Source: JABDMH01 sp965223025 (lineage in GTDB: Bacteria; Bacteroidota; Bacteroidia; Chitinophagales; Saprospiraceae). From it: 64,000 bases of DNA. Made by a program: the position numbers and the translations under genes. Where the stretch lies: NCBI GenBank assembly GCA_965223025.1, contig CBDCVP010000022.1, forward strand, positions 1 through 64,000, given 5' to 3'. Under the pieces are notes generated by a model, which saw only the letters and a list, made by a program, of their open reading frames with translations, was not told the DNA's origin and did not search any database. Position 1 is the stretch's first letter, and each line of letters starts with the position of its first letter. Positions 34,464 through 44,057 of this stretch are shown in pieces.

Positions 34464-36779
34464 TTAAAATGATACACCCACTCCAGCGATCAAATTGATA
34501 CCCAGATCGTCGGCAAAATACCTCTGTCGATTGAGGTAGTCCCGGTAAGCTACGTTAAATAGATTCTCTACCCGACAAAATAAATTCAACCTGGTTCTAG
34601 TCCCCTGCTTTTCTGCAGATGCACCCAAGCCGAAAAGGTGATATGAGTCAGGAGCATCGGCAAAGTCCTGTGAAGGAAGTAAATCTGTTTGCTTTAAGAC
34701 AAATCGATTATCTAGTCTAAATTCCAGATTTTCAAATATTCCCCATTTCGGAATCTGGTAATGTATCCCCAGAGAAAGATCATTCGATGGAAGACCGATC
34801 AGCGGTAGATCATAGACACGATCCCTGCCCTTAATGTAGCTATATTTCAAGACCATATTGATGTGATCTGCAGCTTGGTAAATCGTAGAAAGATCCAATC
34901 CGAAGATCTGTGCAGTGGTTTGTTCATATTTAAAAACAGGAAAGGCTCCTCGGATCGTCAACCGGGTTTCCTCCTGGGGTTCGAGATAGATATAGTCCTT
35001 GATATGCTGAAAATAGAGGATGGATTCGTAGGAAAGTTTTTTCTTAATGTCACTGCGTACAGATAAGGTGTGTTTAATCGACCGTTCCTTGGTCAGCGAT
35101 GGATCACCTTCTTCGATTCCACTCACCCCCTGATGCAAGCCATGGCTGTACAGTTCATTCACGGCAGGATTTCTCGTAGCCAGTCCCAGATTGTAGACGA
35201 GCTTTAGGTCTGGAGTAGGATGGTATCTAATGCCTCCACTAAGGCTGAGATTCTGAAACCTATTCTTATAGTGGATGATTTCCCTCGGCACACCAAAAGA
35301 AATGGCGGCAACTCTTTGATCTTCATAATCATATCGGCCTCCTAACTCCACGGCAACCTTTTCAAACTCTTTGGAGGCTAGGGCAAAAAGTCCACCCTGA
35401 TATGAGACATAGTTTGGGATCAATGGCAAAATACCTGTTTCAGGAATATTGGCATTGTCGATAAACCTAAATTGGACTCCTGCCTGAGTTCTCCAGCTGG
35501 ATGTATACCATTTGTATTTGCTTTCTAGAAAATGACTTAATTGTTTGAGGCTAAGTGCGGGCGATTCAGATCTTCCCCCTCGTCGAACATCATACTCCTT
35601 CCTATAATCCCATTGGCTCGCATAGGTCAAATCGACCCAATGCTCATCATGTAGTGAATATTTTGAGTGGACTTTCATCAGATGATGATTCACTTGCTGA
35701 TAAGGCGCTTCAATTAAATATGAAAAATGATCGTTCGTAAAAAATGGAACCTTGCGGTCGAAAGCTGCTTCCAGGTCGCTTAGGTTCCCTATATGTGATC
35801 CCCTCAACACGCCCAGTCTTGTATTGAATGAACTGAAATACAGATCACAGTTCCAATTTTCGGCCAATTGCTTTTCGAGTTGTAAGGCAAGATTTGATTC
35901 CTCCATACCAGTATTACGCAGGAAATACTTTGATGTCTTACCGTCTCCTCTTTTCTTGAGAGTCCCCACAATTCTCCAAGCCAATTTCTCATCATACTGT
36001 TGCAGTTGCAGATTTAATCCATTACCCAACCCATTGGATTCAAAAAAATATCGGGCCCGTCCATGCAGATGCGGCTCCCTTTGAATTCCTTTAGGCTCAA
36101 CCAAGATTACACTACCTAAGGAACTGCCTTGAAACTCTAGGGCACTCACTCCCTTAATCACTGAAATCTTATTGGCCACCATTGGATCTATCTCAGGACT
36201 GTGATCTGCACCCCACTGCTGACCACTCTGCGGAATGCCATGATTCAATATCGTAAGTCGATTTCCGTACAGGCCATGTACGACAGGTTTGGCAATGCCC
36301 TGTCCGTTCTTGACCATATTGACACCCGTGATGGTTTCGAGTATGCCTGCCAGGTTTTTGTGCTGATGTTCTGTGATTCGCTTATCTGTCACAGACTGCA
36401 CTTCCTGGTTGGTGTGTTCCTCGATCTCTCCAGTGATGGTGATTTCGTCGAGGAGGTGACTATTGTGATGCAAGACAATCACCAACGAAGTATCGCGCTG
36501 CAGATCTACAAAGAGCTCCATTGGCTCACATCCAATATGACTGATGGTCAGATGGTATTGCCCTGCACAAACCGACTGAAAAGAAAAGTGGCCAGTACTG
36601 TCACTAACAGATCCTTGCACGGCTTCCCTCAAATAGATGTTGGCGTATGAAATGGGTTGGCTTGAATTGGCGTCCTTGACAAATCCCAACACATGAATGT
36701 TGCAGTCTTGGCCACTTGCCAATAAGGGCATGAAGGTAATAAGTCCCCAAACTAACCTCGCTCTACTGCACCTTGACAT
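34464..36779 (-). CDS. TonB-dependent receptor, ZnuD-like
   Basis: 771 residues from the ATG at 36779 (MSRCSRARLVWGLITFMPLLASGQD), which gives a signal peptide and a 17-base overlap with the upstream lipoprotein gene. An N-terminal carboxypeptidase-regulatory-like domain (about 30-110) is followed by a TonB-box-like ITITG, the plug (NLAGILETITGVNMVKNGQGIAKPVVHGL) and a barrel ending in GVGVSF. The plug resembles zinc receptors of the ZnuD type. With the palindromic operator upstream of the two-gene operon, uptake of a metal, perhaps zinc, is my best guess. Confidence 0.85.
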   Translation of the reverse strand: MSRCSRARLVWGLITFMPLLASGQDCNIHVLGFVKDANSSQPISYANIYLREAVQGSVSDSTGHFSFQSVCAGQYHLTISHIGCEPMELFVDLQRDTSLVIVLHHNSHLLDEITITGEIEEHTNQEVQSVTDKRITEHQHKNLAGILETITGVNMVKNGQGIAKPVVHGLYGNRLTILNHGIPQSGQQWGADHSPEIDPMVANKISVIKGVSALEFQGSSLGSVILVEPKGIQREPHLHGRARYFFESNGLGNGLNLQLQQYDEKLAWRIVGTLKKRGDGKTSKYFLRNTGMEESNLALQLEKQLAENWNCDLYFSSFNTRLGVLRGSHIGNLSDLEAAFDRKVPFFTNDHFSYLIEAPYQQVNHHLMKVHSKYSLHDEHWVDLTYASQWDYRKEYDVRRGGRSESPALSLKQLSHFLESKYKWYTSSWRTQAGVQFRFIDNANIPETGILPLIPNYVSYQGGLFALASKEFEKVAVELGGRYDYEDQRVAAISFGVPREIIHYKNRFQNLSLSGGIRYHPTPDLKLVYNLGLATRNPAVNELYSHGLHQGVSGIEEGDPSLTKERSIKHTLSVRSDIKKKLSYESILYFQHIKDYIYLEPQEETRLTIRGAFPVFKYEQTTAQIFGLDLSTIYQAADHINMVLKYSYIKGRDRVYDLPLIGLPSNDLSLGIHYQIPKWGIFENLEFRLDNRFVLKQTDLLPSQDFADAPDSYHLFGLGASAEKQGTRTRLNLFCRVENLFNVAYRDYLNRQRYFADDLGINLIAGVGVSF

Positions 36780-37332
36780 CGAAAGTGACTTCGAGATCCG
36801 TCTCACCTCCAGCATTAGTAATTTCTCCATCGGATACTCCAGAAGCAGACTTGTCTGGCTCATGCCGCAAAACTATCGTGATGGAGCCAGCACCAGCCGA
36901 CGTGGTTGTCACAATCGTGGCCAATCCCAGGGGATTGCCACTCATATCTGCATCATTATAGCCGATTTGTAAACCGTCCACTGTATTGCTAAAGAAAAAT
37001 TGATGTGCTTCTGCTTCCTCCTTAACTTCATCAGTGATGTTGACGGCAGGTTGTTCAAGTTCATTGAAAAGCTCAATTGAACCACGGTAGGTGGAATTGG
37101 CAGATAAGTCTCCGCTCGCAATGATGGGAGGGTTACCTCCATCACCATCGAGATCCTGAAAACTAAGCACGACAGACGAGTCGCCATCCTCTGGTGTCAA
37201 GTTAAAAAAGAGTGTGGTGATGATCTCCTCTTCATTCGGAATGACCGGATCATCAGGTTCGTCCTTCACACATGAGTAGTGGCATAGCATAGTAAACCCA
37301 AGTAATACAATGACACATACAGATTTTCTCAT
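36763..37332 (-). CDS. Small lipoprotein preceding the ZnuD-like receptor
   Basis: 189 residues from the ATG at 37332 (MRKSVCVIVLLGFTMLCHYSC); the cysteine with preceding HYS is a lipobox-like site, and the mature N terminus is acidic (VKDEPDDP). The sequence has two beta-rich halves (TTLFFNLTP, VVLSFQDLDGDGGNPP, HQFFFS) of a type I have seen annotated as a periplasmic-binding-fold protein next to TonB receptors in Bacteroidota. Likely surface or periplasmic metal-binding partner of the receptor. It overlaps the receptor start by 17 bases and forms one operon with it. Confidence 0.78.
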   Translation of the reverse strand: MRKSVCVIVLLGFTMLCHYSCVKDEPDDPVIPNEEEIITTLFFNLTPEDGDSSVVLSFQDLDGDGGNPPIIASGDLSANSTYRGSIELFNELEQPAVNITDEVKEEAEAHQFFFSNTVDGLQIGYNDADMSGNPLGLATIVTTTSAGAGSITIVLRHEPDKSASGVSDGEITNAGGETDLEVTFDVKVQ

Positions 37333-37365
37333 TTCCCAAATTTTTATCACCACCAAGGTAAGTAT

Positions 37366-37388
37366 TTTTTGCAACATTGTTGCAAAAA
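37366..37388 (-). promoter_or_regulatory. Palindromic operator TTTTTGCAAC-ATT-GTTGCAAAAA
   Basis: A perfect palindrome with 10-base arms and 3-base centre, 34 to 56 bases before the start of the lipoprotein/receptor operon. Size and symmetry fit a Fur-family dimer (Zur-like) or similar repressor. The regulator gene is not in the window. Confidence 0.65.
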
Positions 37389-37572
37389 GAAAATTTGTAC
37401 CTGTTTTGAAGCATATCTCCGGGGCACTGGTCATCCGATTCTTGCAAGTACAGTTAGCACGGCATCTTGCTCCGCAAGAGAATAATTGGGATCTTTGGTA
37501 GATGTCCGACTTAAACTGAGGGGAGCAAAATCTGGCGAATCGAAATTAAAATCCGGAATACATCATTACCAA

Positions 37573-38433
37573 ATGGATCTTCATCAGGCAATTACAACTC
37601 GAATCTTCAAGGCTCAGGACAAGCATGGCTTCTGGAAAGTACTACCCAAATCCCATAAGTACTATCTCGATTATTTGCATTATGTGCCAAATTTCAAAGC
37701 TACCTTATGGACTTTAATCCTCCTTGCTGATCTTGGTCATAATCGAGAGGATTTAAGAATCAAGAAACCTCTTAGAGAAATACAAAAACACCTGTTTGAT
37801 CCAATCCACGGTATCTACACACTAAAGAATGACCATTTTCCCATACCATGTCTTAATGGGAACTTACTCTATCTCGACTGCTATTTTAACAATGGACCTG
37901 GCCATCAAAGCTTGAAAGTTCTGGAGTTCTTTTGCAAATACCAAAGATTTGATGACGGCAATTATTTGGTAGAGAAAAACAAATATTGCACCAATACCAG
38001 TTGCTATGGAAAGCACACCTGCTATTGGGGAATCACTAAACTTTTAAAAGGCATATCGCACATTCCAAAAGAAGCAAGAACAGAATCTACCGACGAGTTA
38101 TTAAACAAGTGCATACAGTTTGTCTTACTACACAAGGTTTGTTTTAGCTCGCACAATGAAAGCAAGGTTATGGTCAAACATATGGATAAGCTCACATTTC
38201 CCAATATGTATAAAAGTGATTTCTTGGAAATACTTTGGCTATTAAAGCGCGAAAGAGTCAAATCTGAACGACTCCAAGCGGCCATTGATCTATTGAAGTC
38301 AAAACAAACCCCAAATGGATTTTGGAATTTGGAAACAAATATCCATAACATGGTTACCAGTATCGGTCAGAAAAACCAACCTAACCAATTTATCACCAAT
38401 CGAGCGAAAGAAGTACTGGATTTTTATACTTAA
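37573..38433 (+). CDS. Prenyltransferase/squalene-cyclase-like alpha-toroid protein
   Basis: 286 residues from the ATG at 37573; an upstream in-frame ATG at 37486 adds 29 residues with no conserved look. Repeats of the QDKHGFWKVLP and SKQTPNGFWNLE type (about 14-24 and 238-250) and a TLWTLILLADLG helix are those of alpha/alpha-toroid proteins related to squalene cyclase and prenyltransferases, without the DxDD acid of cyclases. Seven or more cysteines cluster at about 115-165. Possibly an enzyme-like or binding protein. It is monocistronic and divergent from the receptor operon. Function unknown. Confidence 0.7.
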   Translation: MDLHQAITTRIFKAQDKHGFWKVLPKSHKYYLDYLHYVPNFKATLWTLILLADLGHNREDLRIKKPLREIQKHLFDPIHGIYTLKNDHFPIPCLNGNLLYLDCYFNNGPGHQSLKVLEFFCKYQRFDDGNYLVEKNKYCTNTSCYGKHTCYWGITKLLKGISHIPKEARTESTDELLNKCIQFVLLHKVCFSSHNESKVMVKHMDKLTFPNMYKSDFLEILWLLKRERVKSERLQAAIDLLKSKQTPNGFWNLETNIHNMVTSIGQKNQPNQFITNRAKEVLDFYT

Positions 38434-38435
38434 AG

Positions 38436-38475
38436 ATATGGTCAATACTCGATGTACAATGTCTGAATACCATAT
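38436..38475. terminator. Possible bidirectional hairpin between convergent genes
   Basis: ATATGGT (38436-38442) pairs with ACCATAT (38469-38475) between two convergent genes. There is no clear T-run, so it is a weak candidate. Confidence 0.3.
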
Positions 38476-38500
38476 GGCTTAAGCCCACACATCGAAGCGA

Positions 38501-41500
38501 TCAGAGTCCTTGCCCTTGCATAATGTAAGCAAACATGTCTGCCACTTGTTTGTCGGATAAGTGGGTGGTCAACTTCTCTGGCATGATGGAAACTGGTAAG
38601 GCACTCAGCTGATCAATCTGACTCGCTGCCCATGTGACCATCTCGCCTCCCACCGGTTTCAGAACTAACTGATTGGCTGTTCTTTCTTTGATCATTCCCG
38701 TCATGATGCGACCATCTTTGGATTTGACTTCATAGTTGACATAACCTTCCCTGATGTCGATGTTAGGATCCACAATATGCAGTGCCAAATATCCAGTGTT
38801 CTGCCGATCATATCCTGTCAACTCTGGACCAATTGGCTCACCCTCGTCAAACAACACATGACAGGTTGCACACAGGGCTTTGTATAGTGAATGCCCCTTT
38901 TCTCTATCACCATCGTGGCTAGCTACCGCTTCTTTGATTCGAAGAATCTCTTGGTCTTTATCTTCATCTGAAGAAAGCGTGGCGTCAGGCCAAACCTCTC
39001 CCACAGCTTGTTGGAGTCCACTCGATGCATAAATTTTCAGCTGACTGATAATCTGGTGCGTGACATCTTCGGCATGAATCTCTTTTTGCACCTGAATGCG
39101 CTTCATCAGTTGCTCAGCCCAGGAGGATCGACTAGCCACAGCATACAACGCAGCTATCCTAATTCCGGGATCCGCCCTCAGATGATTAGGGTAATCATCT
39201 AGAATATGGGTAGCTATCGAATCGCCCTCAAATGCAGACAAAGCACCCAGGGTAGCTTTCAATATCGCTGGAGGAGATTCCCTTGCCCTCATAGTCTTTA
39301 GCAACGCGTCCACGGTGCCGGGTAAAGCCAGTACCTCAAGAATCCGTATGTAGGACAGTCGCTCACCCAAGGGCGCGTCATGGTCGGCCACCACATCCAA
39401 GGCTTGGGCAACGGCCTCAGGATCCTTACGTCTGAGTCCCATGGCAAATTGACCCTCATTGGTGGACTGGTAAGGTTTTATAGCTTGGAGTAATCGTTGT
39501 GGTAATGACAGCATATCCTGACCGCGTAATCCCTCCAACAACCCTTCCATGAGTGGCTGCCCCTGTGCATTGCCCGGTGCTCGCTCAAAAAGATATGCCG
39601 CCAATTGATGATCTTCGGGAGTACCGAGCAGAATCAATTTTTGCATCATGCGCCTCAGCAGGATTTTCTTTACAACTGGACTTTCCCAAATAGCCACATT
39701 ACCAAAAAGTTGCTCAACAGCTCCACGATGTACACCACTCATTGTAGGTTCTAGTCCCCACCAAAGCATCAGACCATTATCTGGGTCTTCCACATCGATA
39801 TGCTCTGTCAAGGCGTCAATGATCTCTAAGCCCACACCTACTGGCAAACGCCGGGCGCTTGCAGATAGCTGACTCAGCACTTCGGGATGTCTCTCAACTG
39901 ATGCGAGCTCGATCAACGCTGCTGAGACCAGCTCAGATGCTGATCCATCATCCCCCACAAATCGCGTGCCCCACAGTCTCACAAATGGATCGGTATGTCG
40001 AAGGGCTCGAAGGGCCACATCATCATCCCAACCACCACCCACATACAACGCCCACAAGGCTTCCAGAGCCATTTGGTCATCAATCCCACCTAAAAACTCC
40101 AATAGGTCGGGATAAGTGCCCGGATCCTGGCGATCAGCCAAGAGCCGTTGGGCCTGCTGACGATACCACTTGTTGGGATGTGAAAGTAGTTGCAAAAGTG
40201 AGTCACTGGTCAACTGGCTCAAATCCCCCATTGGAGTCATCTCAGAATCCCTGGCACCTAAGCGATATATCCTGCCTGATTGCCGATGCCATGTGTCCCT
40301 CGGATCTACATGAGAGAGACGGCTGTCACACCAGTCGGCAAGATAGATCGCGCCATCTGGACCGACCTTGATATCTACTGGCCGAAACCACCGGTCATCT
40401 GTAGTCAGTACCTGTCCTTCATCATAAGTGGCAAAAGTGGACCCATTGGGTTCAAACTTTGACAACTGAACATAATTTTGCAGAGGATTGATCGCAAACA
40501 TGAGGTTGTGATAACGCTCTGGCAGGGTGCTACCTTCATACTTTATCCACGCATGGGTAAATCGGATCTTTTCACCGGTAAAATTCATATCCGACAAGTA
40601 TCCGAAAGCATAGGGATTGGTGAGTGCACCATGTTTACCCCAGTTCTTGCCATAGTAGGCGCCCTGCTTATAGTATTGCCCACGGGTAAAACCATTGGTA
40701 CCTGAGTAGACACGACCTTTGACATCGATCTCCACGTGAAATGTGTTGCCGCCCCCCTCGGCGAATATCTCAAACACCATGCGATCGGTGTGATAGCGCC
40801 AAATGGCCTGCCCTTCGAAGCGCACATCCTTCGACGCTTTCGTGTTGATCACCGCCGTGGTCGTACTTCCCTGACATCCATATAACCAACCATCGGGTCC
40901 CCACCTGAGACTATTGGCCACAGCATGGGTATCCTCCAGTCCAAAACCATCGACATGCACCACTGGATCACCATCTGGCAATCCATCATCATCTTCATCT
41001 GGATAGGCTAGAAGATAGGGCGGATTGAGCACCCAAATTTGACCTCTACCCCATGTGACACCAGTCGCTATATTGAGACCCGTGATCGCATCCGTCGACT
41101 TGTCATAGACTCCATCACCATCGGTATCTTCAAAGAAGGTGATCTTGTCCGCACCTTTGACTCCCACAGGTGGAGGATCGGGCTTCTTGTCGAAAGTCAT
41201 GCGAATATGGTGGTCAATACCCGTGACTTTCAAGCCTTCAGGATAGGGATATTGATCATACTGCACCACCCACATCCGGCCCTTGTGATCAAAATTTACC
41301 TCAAGTGGCTGAGTAACATCTGGCTCAGCAAGTACCACGTCAATCTGCAAATCTTCCGCAATCTCAAATGCATCTAACGATGATACAATGCTGGGTTTCT
41401 CAGATTCATCCGACAGAGCACCCCGACCGGCAAAATTTTGCATGTAATCGGCTACTTCCCGATTGGCCGCCTTTTCCTCTATGTCATTGCTCTTTGACTG

Positions 41501-41593
41501 ATCACCACTTCCCTGGCACCCAAGTATCACAAGCAAGACAGCTGAGGCCCATTTGATCTTGATGATGGTCTTTTTGGTCGGGGAGGAAAGCAT
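38501..41593 (-). CDS. PVC-type membrane-bound dehydrogenase/heme-binding lipoprotein
   Basis: 1030 residues. A lipobox (LLVILGC) anchors it. The N-terminal beta-propeller (about 70-440) carries motifs of the PVC-type membrane-bound dehydrogenase domain: VNFDHKGRMWVVQYDQYPYP, KITFFEDTDGDGVYD, GVTWGRGQIWVLNPPYLL, VGPDGAIYLADWCDSRL. A HEAT-like helical repeat region (about 455-880) follows, then a cytochrome c domain with CATCH near residue 905. Proteins like this are abundant in Planctomycetes/Verrucomicrobia and marine Bacteroidota and are linked to oxidation of sugars. It is followed upstream at 9 bases by a DUF1080 gene, so one operon. Confidence 0.87.
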   Translation of the reverse strand: MLSSPTKKTIIKIKWASAVLLVILGCQGSGDQSKSNDIEEKAANREVADYMQNFAGRGALSDESEKPSIVSSLDAFEIAEDLQIDVVLAEPDVTQPLEVNFDHKGRMWVVQYDQYPYPEGLKVTGIDHHIRMTFDKKPDPPPVGVKGADKITFFEDTDGDGVYDKSTDAITGLNIATGVTWGRGQIWVLNPPYLLAYPDEDDDGLPDGDPVVHVDGFGLEDTHAVANSLRWGPDGWLYGCQGSTTTAVINTKASKDVRFEGQAIWRYHTDRMVFEIFAEGGGNTFHVEIDVKGRVYSGTNGFTRGQYYKQGAYYGKNWGKHGALTNPYAFGYLSDMNFTGEKIRFTHAWIKYEGSTLPERYHNLMFAINPLQNYVQLSKFEPNGSTFATYDEGQVLTTDDRWFRPVDIKVGPDGAIYLADWCDSRLSHVDPRDTWHRQSGRIYRLGARDSEMTPMGDLSQLTSDSLLQLLSHPNKWYRQQAQRLLADRQDPGTYPDLLEFLGGIDDQMALEALWALYVGGGWDDDVALRALRHTDPFVRLWGTRFVGDDGSASELVSAALIELASVERHPEVLSQLSASARRLPVGVGLEIIDALTEHIDVEDPDNGLMLWWGLEPTMSGVHRGAVEQLFGNVAIWESPVVKKILLRRMMQKLILLGTPEDHQLAAYLFERAPGNAQGQPLMEGLLEGLRGQDMLSLPQRLLQAIKPYQSTNEGQFAMGLRRKDPEAVAQALDVVADHDAPLGERLSYIRILEVLALPGTVDALLKTMRARESPPAILKATLGALSAFEGDSIATHILDDYPNHLRADPGIRIAALYAVASRSSWAEQLMKRIQVQKEIHAEDVTHQIISQLKIYASSGLQQAVGEVWPDATLSSDEDKDQEILRIKEAVASHDGDREKGHSLYKALCATCHVLFDEGEPIGPELTGYDRQNTGYLALHIVDPNIDIREGYVNYEVKSKDGRIMTGMIKERTANQLVLKPVGGEMVTWAASQIDQLSALPVSIMPEKLTTHLSDKQVADMFAYIMQGQGL

Positions 41594-41602
41594 GGTTCCC
41601 GA

Positions 41603-42193
41603 CTAAATTTCAGCAGCCATGATATTCCGGTAGCGGATGCTCATATCTCGTTTAGGATGTAACTGGATACCTATGGGCCCCTTGTCGATAGCACTATCGG
41701 AAGTATAATTCATCACCTCTTTGCCATTCAGCCAAGCAGTGTACCGGTTGCCTTGGGCTCTGACACGGATACGATTCCAATCAGTCATCTTGATGACATC
41801 TTTGACATCGGCCTCTACAGGATAGCCTTTACCTGGTATATAAGGCGAACAGGTCATATCCCTTTTCAATGAACCTGACTCGCCAATCTGAATCTGGTCA
41901 TGATCATTGCGCATGAAAAAACCCGAATCCACCGTACCATCGCCAAACTTAAAGTCTGCTTCCAGGATAAAATCGGTGTACTCTTTCTCCGTCCACAGGA
42001 TACTTCCTACTTTGTCGGGACCACTTTTCACCAGTAGGACTCCCTCATTTGCAGACCACCAAATATTTCCGGCTGGGGGCACCCAACCTGTTAAGTCCTT
42101 ACCGTTGAAGATCGAATTCAATTTGGGATTATCCATCCCACCCTTAGGCACCGAGCAAGCCATGACAATGGCCAAAATCCATATTTTTTTCAT
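41603..42193 (-). CDS. DUF1080 lipoprotein (small form)
   Basis: 196 residues with a lipobox (ILAIVMAC) and a single DUF1080 concanavalin-like domain: NGKDLTGWVPP, GSILWTEKEYTDFILEADF, DSGFFMRNDHD, NRIRVRAQGNRYTAWLNGKEV. It is the shorter relative of the gene at 33099. It lies 9 bases before the PVC-type cytochrome gene and shares its transcript, so oxidation and cleavage of a sugar may be coupled here too. Confidence 0.87.
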   Translation of the reverse strand: MKKIWILAIVMACSVPKGGMDNPKLNSIFNGKDLTGWVPPAGNIWWSANEGVLLVKSGPDKVGSILWTEKEYTDFILEADFKFGDGTVDSGFFMRNDHDQIQIGESGSLKRDMTCSPYIPGKGYPVEADVKDVIKMTDWNRIRVRAQGNRYTAWLNGKEVMNYTSDSAIDKGPIGIQLHPKRDMSIRYRNIMAAEI

Positions 42194-42423
42194 TGCGATT
42201 CGTTTTAATCAGTGGAGGAAGATAGTAAGTATAGTGAGTCTATTCAAAATAATGAAGCGCCCATTCCACATCTAGAAACATATAAGGCTCATCCATACAA
42301 AAGCAACTCATCCATATGCTGGAATGCATGCTGAAACCATCACTGACATGCAAAATTAAATCATGCTCATTGATGGACGGACCGAGGTGTTTTCATAAAG
42401 ACATTGGGACACCTGATAAAGAA

Positions 42424-43848
42424 CTAGGCCAATACATCTTTTACCACATGGCCATGCACATCGGTCAGCCGAAATCGCCTACCTTGATACTTGAAGGTGA
42501 GGCGCTCATGGTCGATGCCCATCAGATGCAACAGGGTAGCCTGAAAATCGTGCACATGCACACCATTGTCCGTCACATTGTAAGCAAATTCATCGGTCCG
42601 ACCGTAGACTGTACCCCCCTTGACACCACCGCCTGCCATCCAAATGCTGAAACATCCCGGATGGTGGTCACGTCCATAATTATCTTTTGTGAGTCGACCC
42701 TGCGAAAAGCTGGTACGTCCAAATTCTCCACCCCAGATGACCAGCGTATCTTGCAAGAGCCCTCTTTGTTTGAGATCCTGCACCAGGGCAGCCGAGGCTT
42801 GGTCAGTCTGTTTGGCTTGTCGTCGCATCCCACCTGGCAAGCCTCCATGATGGTCCCAGCCCATATGGTATAGCTGCACAAAATTCACATCGGCCTCAGC
42901 TAGCTTCCTGGCTAAAAGACAGTTGTACGCATAGGTGCCAGGAGTGCGGGCATCCTCACCATAGAGTTGATATACATGATCCGGTTCACCAGATGCATCC
43001 AGCACATTAGGTACGGATGTCTGCATCCGGTAAGCCATCTCGTATTGGTTGATCTTCGATTTAATTTCTGGATCCCCCCAACGATCGTATTGTTGCTCAT
43101 TTAGTGTTCGGATCAGATCCAGCTGTCGCCGCCTGTCGTCAGCATGGATGCCATAGGGATTATTTAAATACAAGACTGGATCTCTGCCAGATCGAAACTG
43201 GACTCCTTGATGATGAGAGGGGAGAAAACCGTTGCCCCATGACTGTGAATTGAGCGGCTGCGCTCCGCCGCCTTTCGAAATGAGTACGACAAAACTGGGT
43301 AGATTCTCATTGGCTGATCCCAGTCCATAGCTCAGCCAAGATCCGATCGATGGACGACCGCTTTGTTGTGATCCCGTCTGCATAAAAATCACGGCAGGCT
43401 CATGATTAATGGCCTCCGTGTACATGGAGTTTACGATACAGATGTCGTCGACAATGCCGGCAGTATGTGGAAATAATTCGGAAATCCACGCACCGCTCTC
43501 CCCATATTGATCAAAATCGAAAATAGATTGCACCAACGGAAAAGTTGATTGGGCCGTTACCATTCCAGAATTACGTTGCGTAGCCTGCAATGATGGTGGA
43601 ATCTCTTGACCATGCCATTTAGCCAACGCTGGTTTGTAGTCAAAGGATTCAAGTTGTGATGGAGCTCCGCTCTGGAAGAGATAGATGATCCGCTTTGCCT
43701 TGGCAGAAAAATGGGTGCTTCCACCCAACCTCCTCGTCAGCCCAGCAGTAGGGTGCTGAGCCATGGCACCCGGATTGAGCAGAGATCCCAGTGCCATCAC
43801 GCCTAGTCCCGATGCGGTATTTCTGAGGAAATCCCTGCGTGTCTGCAT
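42424..43848 (-). CDS. DUF1501 (sulfatase-fold) Tat-exported protein
   Basis: 474 residues from the ATG at 43848, which opens a twin-arginine signal (MQTRRDFLRN, then GVMALGSLL). DUF1501 core: RIIYLFQSGAPSQLESFDYKP, MYTEAINHEPAVIFMQTG, GRPSIGSWLSYGLGS, DTLVIWGGEFGRT, GRDHHPGCFS. The family has an alkaline-phosphatase/sulfatase-like fold with unknown substrate. It normally neighbours a DUF1549/DUF1553 cytochrome gene; none is present here, although a PVC-type cytochrome is in the next operon. Upstream it shares an AAATATTG/GTCGC motif with the sulfatase at 46532. Confidence 0.87.
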   Translation of the reverse strand: MQTRRDFLRNTASGLGVMALGSLLNPGAMAQHPTAGLTRRLGGSTHFSAKAKRIIYLFQSGAPSQLESFDYKPALAKWHGQEIPPSLQATQRNSGMVTAQSTFPLVQSIFDFDQYGESGAWISELFPHTAGIVDDICIVNSMYTEAINHEPAVIFMQTGSQQSGRPSIGSWLSYGLGSANENLPSFVVLISKGGGAQPLNSQSWGNGFLPSHHQGVQFRSGRDPVLYLNNPYGIHADDRRRQLDLIRTLNEQQYDRWGDPEIKSKINQYEMAYRMQTSVPNVLDASGEPDHVYQLYGEDARTPGTYAYNCLLARKLAEADVNFVQLYHMGWDHHGGLPGGMRRQAKQTDQASAALVQDLKQRGLLQDTLVIWGGEFGRTSFSQGRLTKDNYGRDHHPGCFSIWMAGGGVKGGTVYGRTDEFAYNVTDNGVHVHDFQATLLHLMGIDHERLTFKYQGRRFRLTDVHGHVVKDVLA

Positions 43849-44057
43849 AGTATGGTCTTGACCGCCGTCCATTAATTAAAATTAGCAAAATATTGACGAT
43901 GTCGCGAGTGACTTCTACCTGAATGGAGCATAACTATTTAAATTTTCGAGATTGTGATCTGACCTGAAGAATAGAGCCCCCAAAAGACCTGAAAAATTGT
44001 CCTATGAAGGTCCTTCTACATGATTTTGTTCACGTAAAGAAATTTTACCTTGCACCT

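Noticed and set aside
36201..36650. Plus-strand frame of about 150 codons
   Set aside because: It lies wholly within the TonB receptor gene, which has strong domain evidence on the other strand.
39859..40371. Plus-strand frame of 170 codons
   Set aside because: Antisense to the PVC-type cytochrome gene, with biased composition and no domain.
42316..42873. Plus-strand frame of 185 codons
   Set aside because: Antisense to the DUF1501 gene; no recognisable protein features.
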